DNA from: Picocystis sp. L7
Lineage: Eukaryota > Chlorophyta > Picocystophyceae > Picocystales > Picocystaceae
DNA: 64,000 bases
NCBI GenBank assembly: GCA_020975725.1
Contig: QXJR01000008.1
Span: forward strand, 620,001-684,000
Reading direction: 5' to 3'
Made by a program: the position numbers and the translations under genes. The notes under the pieces are model-generated. The model was not told the DNA's origin. It did not search any database and saw only the letters and a program-made list of their open reading frames with translations. Shown here in pieces: positions 41,167-50,171 of the stretch; the stretch's first letter is position 1; each line of letters opens with the position of its first letter.

Positions 41167-42711
41167 TTACCAGAGCTTCTTCTCGTAGCTGTGCATGTCA
41201 TGGACCCCCCCTTCTTTCTGGGCCGCACCGCTTCGGCACTCCAGGCGCATCGCACCACGCTGAAGAAGCTGGTGGGCATGTGGCAGGCTGCGAGCACCCA
41301 AGTCCTGAAACCCGTGCCTCGCGCCATGCACGAGAAAGGGGATCAAACGACGGATGGACCCTTTGTCTTTCACCGTTCCAGAGACCCCCTGTGCAATCTT
41401 GATCCGGGTATCGCTGCCAAGGTAACGCGTATCGCTTCCTTTCTTCATGGCGTCCAAAGATCCCATGCCGCGATATCTCTTCACCCGCACACCGTCTGGA
41501 GCCACCACATAGTCTCCTGGGGCTTCGGTGGTTCCAGAAAACACGCTTCCGCACATCACCGTACTGGCACCAAGAGCCAAAGCCTTCACGATGTGTCCAG
41601 AGTTCTGAATGCCGCCATCCGCGATGATCGGTACCCCAAACTTGGCAGCGTACCTCGAAACTTGGTACACTGCAGTGGCCTGGCCGCGTCCCACGGCGCA
41701 GACCTCTTGGGTGGTGCAAATGGAACCTGAGCCCATGCCTACTCGAAGCGCATCCGCGCCCGCCTGGATCAAACGATGTGCCTGGGAGGCGGTCACCACG
41801 TTCCCCGCGATCACCTCTATCCGTGGAAAGTGCTGTTTGACGTACTCAATCATGCGGATTTGGTAGATCGAATCTCCTTGGGATGAATCCAAAATGATAG
41901 CATCGATCCCTGCTTCTGCAAGGCACGCTATTCTCTCCTTGTCGTGTTCCCGCGTTCCCACCGCCGCTCCACACAGCAACCGGCCATCTTTGGACAAGGA
42001 AGGCTCACCCGGTGGAGGACAAGACCGAGCTTCCCGCAGCTCTTCAAAGGTGGTAAAGGCTACGAGATTCCCTCTTGCATCCACTACGGGTAGCTTTCCT
42101 TTCTTGCTCTTTTTCAGCAGATTGAATGCACCGTCCAGGTTCACCTCATTGTCGGCAGTCACCAGCTCCTTGGCAGGGACCATGATCGTAGACAGCTGCG
42201 ACTGTGGGTCTTCCACGAAATCTGCATCTCTGGCAGTGACAAGGCCCAAAAGTTTTCCACCCAAACTGCCTGTGTCGGTGATGACGGCATAATCCACTCC
42301 TTTCACCTGTCGGATCTGTTGGAGGTCCGACAGTGTGTTCGTCGGCTTCAATACGACTGGACTGGGCACAAATCCAATTTTGTGCGCTTTCACTTTCTTG
42401 ACTTGCGCCAATTGCTCCTCCAATGTGCAGTTGTAGTGGATGAAACCGCAGGCTCCAAGCTGCGCCATTCCGATGGCCATGTCGGCCTCGGTGACGGTGT
42501 CCATGGGAGAGCTGATCAGCGGCACTCGGATCTCGATGTTTTTGGTGAGGTGTGTGGTGAGTTTAACCTCGTCCACGGAAAAGTCGATGTGTCCAGGATG
42601 GAAGATCACGTCGTCGTAGGTGTAGCACACGCCTTGGGTGAACAGCTTGGCCGCATCGTATCCTTTCAGAGCGTCGGTCCCGTATCGGTCAGCTTCCCGT
42701 CCGCCTTCCAT
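41167..42711 (-). CDS. Inosine-5'-monophosphate dehydrogenase
   Basis: 514 aa from ATG 42711 (MEGGREADRYGTDALKGYDA), the same length as the animal enzyme. Oxidises IMP to XMP with NAD, the committed step to GTP. The TIM-barrel start TYDDVIFHPG, PLISSPMDTVTEADMAI, a CBS pair in the middle (~residues 120-225), the DSSQGDS loop, catalytic GSGSICTTQEV (Cys ~330), IADGGIQNSGHIVKALALGA and the flap RYRGMGSLDAM are all present. The C-terminus HSYEKKLW is typical of the eukaryotic enzyme. The gene is intronless and divergent from an MFS transporter. Confidence 0.95.
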   Translation of the reverse strand: MEGGREADRYGTDALKGYDAAKLFTQGVCYTYDDVIFHPGHIDFSVDEVKLTTHLTKNIEIRVPLISSPMDTVTEADMAIGMAQLGACGFIHYNCTLEEQLAQVKKVKAHKIGFVPSPVVLKPTNTLSDLQQIRQVKGVDYAVITDTGSLGGKLLGLVTARDADFVEDPQSQLSTIMVPAKELVTADNEVNLDGAFNLLKKSKKGKLPVVDARGNLVAFTTFEELREARSCPPPGEPSLSKDGRLLCGAAVGTREHDKERIACLAEAGIDAIILDSSQGDSIYQIRMIEYVKQHFPRIEVIAGNVVTASQAHRLIQAGADALRVGMGSGSICTTQEVCAVGRGQATAVYQVSRYAAKFGVPIIADGGIQNSGHIVKALALGASTVMCGSVFSGTTEAPGDYVVAPDGVRVKRYRGMGSLDAMKKGSDTRYLGSDTRIKIAQGVSGTVKDKGSIRRLIPFLVHGARHGFQDLGARSLPHAHQLLQRGAMRLECRSGAAQKEGGVHDMHSYEKKLW

Positions 42712-43121
42712 CGTCTTCCTTCGCAGCTGCACTTGACGCACCGTCCATCCATCCTTCTTCGAACGCTCCGTTCGCCTGTTCCATCCTTTCCTGAATTCGG
42801 TGTTTCCTTCGTGGGATTCGCGTCCAACTGTTGTCATCGAAAGTGCGCCGACGCCCACCCCACCCCGAAGGAAGAACACAACTCGATATCTCTCCTCATC
42901 GAATCGACATCTTTCCCCAAGGTATCGATGGGGAAGGAGGGAGACCGTCCATGGACCGTCGATGGACCGTCGATGGACCGTCGATGGACCGTCGTGGGGT
43001 TCGAGGGGACCAGGAGAGACGATGGAAGAGGCGCATTGTCAGGCGAGACCACAGGCGCAGATGGGCGTGGCGAAGAGCGCACACCAGAAGTTCGGTTGCT
43101 GAAGGGAAGGGGTTCGAAACG
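42712..43121. promoter_or_regulatory. Divergent IMPDH/MFS spacer
   Basis: About 410 bp. Holds CTTCGAACG near 42,755 and GAAGGGGTTCGAAACG just before the MFS start, both like the recurrent motif, plus a short tandem repeat at 42951-42994. Confidence 0.4.
42951..42994. repeat. Tandem repeat, 4 x ATGGACCGTCG (11 bp)
   Basis: Four exact head-to-tail copies of an 11-bp unit, with a partial degenerate copy just upstream. It lies in the spacer shared by IMPDH and the MFS gene. Confidence 0.9.
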
Positions 43122-44663
43122 ATGGCGAAAGGAACCCTCAGAAACGTGGTGGAGGAGGTCCGAGCGGGCTTCGGCAGCCTGCGCGACGCACCCCAAGAGT
43201 TGTGGCTCATCTTCGCCTTGAAAGTGGCCGAATCCTTCGCCTACTTCTCCATGAGCACCGTACTCACGCTCTACCTCACTGAAGAATTCGGATTGACAGA
43301 CTTGCAAGCTGGAACCGCCTACGGATGGTGGGGAACGCTCACGTCGCTCTTCGGGTTCGTGATGGGACCTGCCATCGACTTGCTCGGCGTGCGAAGGTCC
43401 CTGCTCCTGGGATTCCTCATATCTGCGTGTGCAAGAGTACTGTGTGCAATCACCCAAAGCATCGGCGTCATGTATTTGATGCTTATGGTGGCCTTGCCTG
43501 TGGGTGGTGCGCTGGGAATCCCCGTCATGGTCATTGGAATCAAACAATGCACTACCCCTGGCAACCGCGGATTTGCATTTGGCCTCTTTTATACCGTCAT
43601 GAATGTTGCGGCATTGGCATCTGGACTTGTGCTTGATTTCTTCCGGGTGAGAATCAGGCACGGATTCGACAGGGAAGGCTTCTCCGAGCATTCGGTGTAC
43701 AACAATGGCCTGCGTCTCCTCCTCCTATTGGGCGGTGTCGTTTCTGCAGCGGGGGCGATTGTAGCCTTGAGGTTCCGGGAGCTGGGCAAATTGGAAACCG
43801 ATCACGAAAGTGATTCAGGAGGCGAAGAAAAGCATTTGAACGTGAAGGAAGTCATGGGAGGGGCGCTGAAGACTACTTACCAATCCGTGAAGTCTTTGCT
43901 TTCATCCAAGGAGTTCTTGAAGTTCCTGATAGTCTGCTTGATAACAGTAAACCTGAAGACCATATTCCGTCATTTGGATGCAACCCTTCCAAAATACCAA
44001 ATACGGGCCTTCGGTTGCAACACTCCTGTGGGACTCATATACTCTATCAACCCCTTCATGATTATTATTCTGGTCCCCATTGTGTCTGCGATGACGAGGA
44101 ATTTCAATCATTTTGACATGATCCATAAGGGCTCTTATGTGTCAGCGCTGAGCCCTTTCTGGATGGTATTCATTCAAAAAGAATGGGCACCGGTTCTCTT
44201 TGTGGTGTTCCTTTCGTTTGGAGAAGCTATTTGGTCACCCCGCTGGTATGATTACTCAATGAGCGTTGCTCCTACTGGACAGGAAGGAGCTTTCAGCGCA
44301 TTATCGGCAGCTCCTGTGTTCATGGCCAAACTACCGACTGGAATTCTGTCAGGTTATCTTCTGCAAACATTTTGCCCAGAATCATATTCTTGCGATGACC
44401 CACCTCCAGAACCAGTGGAGACGTTCGATATGGGGACATGCAATGGGAAATCTCTGTGGTATATCATAGGAATGTTGACCTTGACCAGCCCACTACTTCT
44501 ACTGGTGTTCCAAAAATGGCTCAGACCTACTCCCAGTGAGCGCCCTCCTGATTACGACTCTGTCAGAAGCCAAGATCCGCAGGATACTCCTAGCTCTGCA
44601 AAAGCTATTTTGGGAGTCGAGGATGGGGAATTTGAAATACGGCACTTCATGCACCACACCTGA
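43122..44663 (+). CDS. Major facilitator superfamily transporter
   Basis: 513 aa from ATG 43122 (MAKGTLRNVVEEVRAG). Twelve hydrophobic segments in two groups of six with a charged loop (LETDHESDSGGEEKHLNVK) between them. The MFS loop-2 signature appears as GPAIDLLGVRRSLLLGFLIS. Other marks are FALKVAESFAYFSMSTVLTL in TM1 and LPVGGALGIPVMVIGIKQCT in TM4. The overall pattern is near POT/peptide-type or uncharacterised protist MFS proteins; the substrate cannot be read from it. The cytosolic acidic tail ends in FEIRHFMHHT. Intronless; its 3' end converges on MSH4. Confidence 0.82.
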   Translation: MAKGTLRNVVEEVRAGFGSLRDAPQELWLIFALKVAESFAYFSMSTVLTLYLTEEFGLTDLQAGTAYGWWGTLTSLFGFVMGPAIDLLGVRRSLLLGFLISACARVLCAITQSIGVMYLMLMVALPVGGALGIPVMVIGIKQCTTPGNRGFAFGLFYTVMNVAALASGLVLDFFRVRIRHGFDREGFSEHSVYNNGLRLLLLLGGVVSAAGAIVALRFRELGKLETDHESDSGGEEKHLNVKEVMGGALKTTYQSVKSLLSSKEFLKFLIVCLITVNLKTIFRHLDATLPKYQIRAFGCNTPVGLIYSINPFMIIILVPIVSAMTRNFNHFDMIHKGSYVSALSPFWMVFIQKEWAPVLFVVFLSFGEAIWSPRWYDYSMSVAPTGQEGAFSALSAAPVFMAKLPTGILSGYLLQTFCPESYSCDDPPPEPVETFDMGTCNGKSLWYIIGMLTLTSPLLLLVFQKWLRPTPSERPPDYDSVRSQDPQDTPSSAKAILGVEDGEFEIRHFMHHT

Positions 44664-44747
44664 GTTGAATCAATGTGTACATATTACAGTCTATCTCTAC
44701 TGTCACATCCAAAAAGACGTCAGACCGTCTCCATAAAGAGCACTATT

Positions 44748-47279
44748 TCAAAGTTTCAGCATGTCAGGAGTGTCCCTCTCAATCTGGATTCTGAGTTCCT
44801 CGAGAGCCTGATGAAGTTGAGTCTCTTCCATATTACCCAATGCCTCCTTCAACAGAAGAATCTTCTGTCTGAGAGAATAACAAGAGCGCATGGTGGCCAT
44901 CTGAGGGAGGTTGTGGTCCTTGCGAACTCGTGATTCTTCATGTCTCAAAACATTTAAAACACGTTGGGCGTTGAGGATGACTTCGTCGGGGAAAGCAGCA
45001 ACTTCTGCAAGACGAATGCCATAATGGTCAATCGTGGACACAACATCCGTGGCAATCTTCCAAGAATAGTTCATCCTCCCTTCTTGAGCAGACACTTGCA
45101 TACAAGCCTCCGCGCAATTGGGGTAGAGCCCTGCCAACCCACTGAGCACTGTCATGTGGGTTGCGAAAACAGTTAGACAGCCCACGGATAAAAAGTGCTC
45201 AGCCACAGCCCAGCTGATACCCGCACCATCAGCCGTGCTCGTTGCCCTACCAAGCTCATCAATAAGCACTAAAGATTGTTCTGTAGCATTTCGGACTATG
45301 TAGTTCACTTCTTGCATCTCTACCATGAAGCTGCTCGAATTGGTCTCAATGCTGTCTGCTGCTCCCATCCTGGCATGGATCCTGTCCAGCACTCGAAAAG
45401 ATGCAAAATCAGCTGGTATAAAGCAGCCAACTTGTGCAAGAATAGAAAGAAGGCCAGCTTGTTTCAGAAGGGTCGATTTACCACTCATGTTGGGCCCGTG
45501 CAGAATCATAGTGCTGCAAGAATCTGAAAGGTACAGGGAATTGGGCTGGAGCGTATCTGGTTGCAATGCTAGCAAAATGGGATGCCTTCCGTTTTCTACA
45601 ACATGGGGTCCTCCTTTGGAAAGCTCTGGCCTTGTACAACTCCCAGTCTCCAAGGCATAGCAAGAGAATGCAAACAGTAAATCTAGTAAAGACACTGACT
45701 CACACAGCTTTTGAAGATACCCCATGTTTAGCCTTATATTATCATATATCTTCTCATCAATCACTTTTTCAGTCAAAAGATAGCAATCATTCATGGCATC
45801 CTTTAGTCTCATATTCATTGATGTGATTTCTTGTGTACAGTAATGAGACTGCTTCCCCTTTCTGTCAAGAAGTGTTAGGTCGATATCCTCTGGCAAATCA
45901 TCTGCGTCGACATCCTGTGCAACTGTAAGATAGAACCCTCTGCGTGAAGTGTATGACAACTTAACGTCACAATTGAACATCGCTTTGTACTCTTCGAAAA
46001 GTCGGTGGATTGCATCAGTAGTCTCAATGAGCACTTTCCTTGCAACATCAAGGAAACCATCCACGCCACAAGCAACTGCAAAGCAATGTTGGGTCTTGTT
46101 TACAAAGGGAAGCTTGGATGACTGTGCATTCTCATCCAGTGTTGAAGTGATAGAGTCTAGGATGCTTGCCAGTTCTGGGCGACCAAACTCGTTGCCCAGT
46201 GCTCGGAGGAGAACGCTCTGTGCTGATTCCAATGCATGAAGAAGGAATGGAACGGACTGCAGGGCATCCCTCAAGTCTAGGATAGATGCAACAAGGTCTG
46301 CTAAACGCTTTGATGGCTCTGAGGAGGAGCTCCGACGCTGAACAAGCCCAAACTTGAAAACAGCATCCTCTATCTTCGGAGGTACCTTTGCCAGGGCATC
46401 GTCAATCGTGCTTAGGAGAGACGTATCTTCATTGAGTTCTTCCACGGCGTCATACCTTGCATTGATGGTAGGAATATCTGTGAGGGGTTGCAACAAGTTC
46501 ATACGAAGGAGGCGCTTGCCCCCTTTCGTCTTGCTAAACCTAGAAAGAAGACCCAAAAGACAGGCATTTCGAATGGTCGAGCTTCTTTGACTCAAGAACA
46601 TGCTGCCACAAGCTTGCACAACTTCCAGGGAGTCGATAGTGGCCATGTCCATATGCATTCGGCCTTGTGAACCGCCAAAAGAGAACTCGAGCGATCCAGG
46701 AGCCAAGCGTTCATTGCGCTTGATGTCCATATAGCGCATCACAGCAGCCAACGCAGCAAGCGCTAGGTAGAACGATTTGGCTTGCACGTCGGGCAGGTTA
46801 GCCGCATCGCTATCGAGCTTGGAATACTTTTGAAGGAGCAAGAGACCCTGGCTATCATTGAAAGCGCCCCTTGGAACAGCCATCACCGCAGTATTCAGGA
46901 CCGATCCTTGCAGTCTGACAGCGCTTTCAACACATCCCAGGTCTCCAAGGGACTTGTTGGACACTTTGAGCAAGACTTCAGGCTGGTAGATGCCAAGCAA
47001 CGTGACGGTTTCCGTCGGGACACGTGCTGAGCATTCCACATATTGGTGCAAGTAACACGTCAGGTTGGATAAATCGACCACAGCCATTCCTACTTCCATG
47101 GCCCTGTTTTCGATGCAGGCAGCGAGGCAGCATTCTCCAGTGACTTTGTCTGCTGCAGTCCTCTTGGTCCACGTGCACGCGCTCCCGGTCCCCGTCTTGG
47201 TCCTTGGCGTATCGGCCCTGGGTTCCACCGCGGAATGCTCCACCCGGTGGCTTCCCAGATCGCGCGTTTGCGCCGCCAT
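44748..47279 (-). CDS. MSH4: MutS homologue MSH4 (meiotic)
   Basis: 843 aa from ATG 47279. Partner of MSH5 in meiotic crossover formation. Lacks the MutS mismatch-reading N-terminal domain, and begins with the connector region typical of MSH4 (GMAVVDLSNLTCYLHQYVEC, ETVTLLGIYQPEVLL). Lever and clamp helices follow (RLLRMNLLQPLTDIPTINAR). The ATPase has Walker A GPNMSGKSTLLKQ (~residue 590), a signature loop ETNSSSFMVEMQEV, Walker B LVLIDELGRATSTADG and the conserved FATHMTVLSGL. The C-terminal helix-turn-helix dimer region is present. All catalytic residues are intact, so the organism probably has meiosis. No intron. Confidence 0.9.
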   Translation of the reverse strand: MAAQTRDLGSHRVEHSAVEPRADTPRTKTGTGSACTWTKRTAADKVTGECCLAACIENRAMEVGMAVVDLSNLTCYLHQYVECSARVPTETVTLLGIYQPEVLLKVSNKSLGDLGCVESAVRLQGSVLNTAVMAVPRGAFNDSQGLLLLQKYSKLDSDAANLPDVQAKSFYLALAALAAVMRYMDIKRNERLAPGSLEFSFGGSQGRMHMDMATIDSLEVVQACGSMFLSQRSSTIRNACLLGLLSRFSKTKGGKRLLRMNLLQPLTDIPTINARYDAVEELNEDTSLLSTIDDALAKVPPKIEDAVFKFGLVQRRSSSSEPSKRLADLVASILDLRDALQSVPFLLHALESAQSVLLRALGNEFGRPELASILDSITSTLDENAQSSKLPFVNKTQHCFAVACGVDGFLDVARKVLIETTDAIHRLFEEYKAMFNCDVKLSYTSRRGFYLTVAQDVDADDLPEDIDLTLLDRKGKQSHYCTQEITSMNMRLKDAMNDCYLLTEKVIDEKIYDNIRLNMGYLQKLCESVSLLDLLFAFSCYALETGSCTRPELSKGGPHVVENGRHPILLALQPDTLQPNSLYLSDSCSTMILHGPNMSGKSTLLKQAGLLSILAQVGCFIPADFASFRVLDRIHARMGAADSIETNSSSFMVEMQEVNYIVRNATEQSLVLIDELGRATSTADGAGISWAVAEHFLSVGCLTVFATHMTVLSGLAGLYPNCAEACMQVSAQEGRMNYSWKIATDVVSTIDHYGIRLAEVAAFPDEVILNAQRVLNVLRHEESRVRKDHNLPQMATMRSCYSLRQKILLLKEALGNMEETQLHQALEELRIQIERDTPDMLKL

Positions 47280-47463
47280 GGCCACGTGCTCGACCGCAGC
47301 ACGCGCAGCACGAGCGCAGCACGGTCGATGTGGGATTTGGCTCTTGCCCCTCAGTTTCCCCCACTCAAACTCTCTGCCAACACCTCTCAAACGGACCCAT
47401 GGTCGTGTCTTAGGTTAACTTTGGATATAAACATCCCCGAGGCATGGCAAGGGGAAGCTTGCT

Positions 47464-48873
47464 TCACCGATGGTCTGGTAGGTGTTGGTGCATGGACGTG
47501 ATCTCCAGTTCGTCTTGCACGTCTTCGTCTTCCTCCGAGGACCCGAGGGCTTGCATGGCAGAGTAGCCCACCTCAGCATGTGTGTGCTCGAATGTGAAGG
47601 AGCCACGCTCCCACAAATGGGAGATGGCCATGTAAATGCAGAGCAAGGTCATCAGGCCCGAATAAACCGTCACGACCCCAAAACCGAAGTTTATCGGATT
47701 GCCTATCAACTGGATCGTGAGCTGGAATAAACTTGTGAGGGCCAAGGCGCATGTTGTGTTGATGCCAAAGAGGAAGGAGTACATGTCATTCTCCACGCAA
47801 TGTCCGCACTGGGCATAATTGATGCACAGCACCAGCTGCCATCCAGACATAACTACAACAAAACCAGACCAAGAGGACCAAAGCGTAGGAAAAATCATCA
47901 TAATCATCAAATTCGCAGTGAAAATTGCTTGCATGATGGCATAGAACATAAAGCCAAGCCTGAGTGCCGGAACTTCCAGATAGATTGCCAAAATTGAAGC
48001 GAATGCAGACAGAACACATGCGGCTGCTCCAACGTGCCCATTCATGTCTGTATTTGGACCTCTGGCCTGGAAGAGAACAGTGCCATAGTTGTCCGTGAAA
48101 TAATACACATTCGATGCAAGAACCCATATGATGGAGAGCTTGAGGAGCGGGAAGTGCTTATACAACTGGCGAATCGAACTCCACTTGACATGTCCCCATC
48201 GCACCATGCCCGCATGAAGCAGTTGCGCCTCCTCCTCTTTGTATGGATCTCTGAGCTCTCTTTTGTCGTATTGAGGGCTGGGGAGGAAAAATGCAAGTGC
48301 TGTACCCATGGAAACTGTGACGAGGGAGATGTACATCAATGACGTCAAAGACGTACCTAGGTGCAACATGATCTGGCCTCCCTCCGACGAAAGCAACTCG
48401 CTCACAAACTTTGCTGCATGCACAACGGATACAATTTGCTGGAAGCATATTGGATCTACCATACAGAACATGTAAGCCCCAAAGACCACGTTCAGGTCTG
48501 TGGCATTCGCTATCCCATAGACGACCTGCATAAGCTGCATCTCAGACAGGGTGTTGCCGTAGAGGAGTAGCAACCGCGTGGACAACCTGCAAAACGTTCC
48601 GAAGAGGATCACCCATTTGTATCCAAATATTTGCACGGCCGGTGTGGACAGTGCCGTGGCCGTGAAGTACGTGTAGGTGAGGTAAGGAAAAATGTCGCGA
48701 TTGACCTGTTGGTTGGTGAACCCCTTGACGTCCACGAGGTAGGGTGCAACGTGCGGTTCGGAAGGCTTAAAGTTGATGAGGAACTGATATATGCAGAACA
48801 ATAGACTAGGACCCGGAAAAATCTTCTCCATCCTCGCTTTCCAGCCGCCATCGCGCGTCGATTCAGCCTCCAT
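47464..48873 (-). CDS. SLC19-type (reduced folate/thiamine carrier family) transporter
   Basis: 469 aa from ATG 48873 (MEAESTRDGGWKARMEKIFP). The family opening is clear: FLINFKPSEPHVAPYLVDVK, then FTNQQVNRDIFPYLTYTYF and TRLLLLYGNTLSEMQLMQVVYGIANATDLN. Twelve hydrophobic segments; a charged loop (LPSPQYDKRELRDPYKEEEA) separates the halves. SLC19 proteins carry folates or thiamine across the plasma membrane; which one applies here is not decidable from sequence. The tail is acidic (GSSEEDEDVQDELEI). Intronless. Confidence 0.83.
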   Translation of the reverse strand: MEAESTRDGGWKARMEKIFPGPSLLFCIYQFLINFKPSEPHVAPYLVDVKGFTNQQVNRDIFPYLTYTYFTATALSTPAVQIFGYKWVILFGTFCRLSTRLLLLYGNTLSEMQLMQVVYGIANATDLNVVFGAYMFCMVDPICFQQIVSVVHAAKFVSELLSSEGGQIMLHLGTSLTSLMYISLVTVSMGTALAFFLPSPQYDKRELRDPYKEEEAQLLHAGMVRWGHVKWSSIRQLYKHFPLLKLSIIWVLASNVYYFTDNYGTVLFQARGPNTDMNGHVGAAACVLSAFASILAIYLEVPALRLGFMFYAIMQAIFTANLMIMMIFPTLWSSWSGFVVVMSGWQLVLCINYAQCGHCVENDMYSFLFGINTTCALALTSLFQLTIQLIGNPINFGFGVVTVYSGLMTLLCIYMAISHLWERGSFTFEHTHAEVGYSAMQALGSSEEDEDVQDELEITSMHQHLPDHR

Positions 48874-49498
48874 CGTTGCCTGCGACCTCACGTGCCGACG
48901 CTTCAGGCATCCTTCGTGAACCGCCCCCCCCCAAAGCTTGCAAAGCCACCCTTTCCGGTTTCGAAACGACACATTGGTCGGGTTCAGACCGAAAGTCCAA
49001 CCTTTGTCCCTCCGGGTGTCGAATTCGCCCCCCTTCCTGAGAAAGTTCCAGTTGTGACGGGTGGGCGATCGGTGGACCTCGCTTCACAACCCGACGTGCG
49101 GCGACGTGTTCGTCCGCTGCACGCTTTCCTGGGCAAGAAACGCGGAAACGGAGATGCGCACGAGGTAGACCGTTTCAAAACACATCGAACCATACCCATT
49201 CTGGACGGCGCTGCGAAGAAGGAGGCTGAAACCGACGCCTGGGAACGCGGATTCCTGGCGAAGCTGGTGGCACTGGCGACGTGTCCAGACCAGTTTCGTC
49301 CTTCTTTCGAGGCATTAAGACGCGTTCAAGGGAACAAGGTGTCTTCCAGTGCGCCACAACGAAGGCTTCAGGACGTCAAGAGCTGGTTCTGGACGGTCCA
49401 GAACCACGACAAGCGCCTCGTGGGCGGATCTGGAGTGCAGAGCACGAACGAAGGCCGCACCAACGTAGCACGTGCGCCTCGCAAGACTCCGCGAGACC
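48874..49498. other. Divergent spacer SLC19/SEC-C
   Basis: About 625 bp. CCCTTTCCGGTTTCGAAACG lies at ~48,950, 75 bp from the SLC19 start. A long plus-strand open frame runs through this region into the next gene but holds no start methionine and no family motif, so I treat it as non-coding. Confidence 0.4.
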
Positions 49499-50116
49499 AT
49501 GTATCGGATAGGCCACGTGCTTTTATTTGGGAGGGGGACGCATTCAACGCCTCTGCCTGCTGCTTTCCATGTTCGATCCATGGCGAGCGGATCCTGGTCC
49601 GATCGTTTGAAGTCCATGCTGGGCTTGGCCGAAACGCGGCCGGAAGCTGCATCCAGCTTGGAATCTATCGACGGAAACGTCTATTTGCAGCAAATGAAGA
49701 CGGCAGCAAAGATGGGAGGATTGGCCGGATTCGCAAGAGGACAAGTGGCCCAGGCCACGGCCAAAGCACTCCACCGACAGGTGGAGATCCTGGAAGGATT
49801 GTCCGCGCAAGAGAGGGAACGCCTGCACGAGCTCGAACCACGAGCAAAGACACGCCTCGTGCAAAACCTTGGATGTTCGCCGAAAGAGGTTGAAGACGTT
49901 GTACGAAAATTCATAGCCACAAGAAATGTGTTTGCCAAGGTTGGCCAACTGCGAAAGGAAGGGAAGCCAATGCCACAGTCTTTTGAGGAGCTCAGCAACT
50001 TGGTCGGGCTTGAGCCTCCCGCAGACACCGGACAACAAAAGGGTGTGGGGATCTCTAGGAATGCACCTTGTCCTTGCGGGTCGGGCAAAAAGTTCAAACG
50101 ATGCTGCGGTAAATAA
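49499..50116 (+). CDS. SRP54 M-domain-like protein with SEC-C zinc motif, organellar
   Basis: 205 aa from ATG 49499; ATG 49580 (MASGSWSDRL) is an alternative. Residues 1-27 (MYRIGHVLLFGRG) are basic-hydrophobic, like an organelle presequence. Residues ~95-165 follow the SRP54 M-domain pattern: ILEGLSAQERERLHELEPRA, then GCSPKEVEDVVRKFIATRNV, then FAKVGQLRKEG. The C-terminus is a complete SEC-C metal-binding motif, RNAPCPCGSGKKFKRCCG (C-x-C..C-C). SEC-C binds zinc and links SecA to SecB in bacteria. There is no GTPase domain. A role in protein export or ribosome contact in mitochondrion or plastid is inference. The stop overlaps AATAAA. Confidence 0.75.
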   Translation: MYRIGHVLLFGRGTHSTPLPAAFHVRSMASGSWSDRLKSMLGLAETRPEAASSLESIDGNVYLQQMKTAAKMGGLAGFARGQVAQATAKALHRQVEILEGLSAQERERLHELEPRAKTRLVQNLGCSPKEVEDVVRKFIATRNVFAKVGQLRKEGKPMPQSFEELSNLVGLEPPADTGQQKGVGISRNAPCPCGSGKKFKRCCGK

Positions 50117-50171
50117 AGACGGAATCGAGAAGTTGGCTTGTTAATTAACAACATTGGAACGATTTCGAAAC

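Noticed and set aside
48892-49893. A 333-codon open frame overlapping the SEC-C gene in another frame
   Set aside because: It has no methionine until its last residues and no family motif; the overlapping frame holds a clear SEC-C motif.
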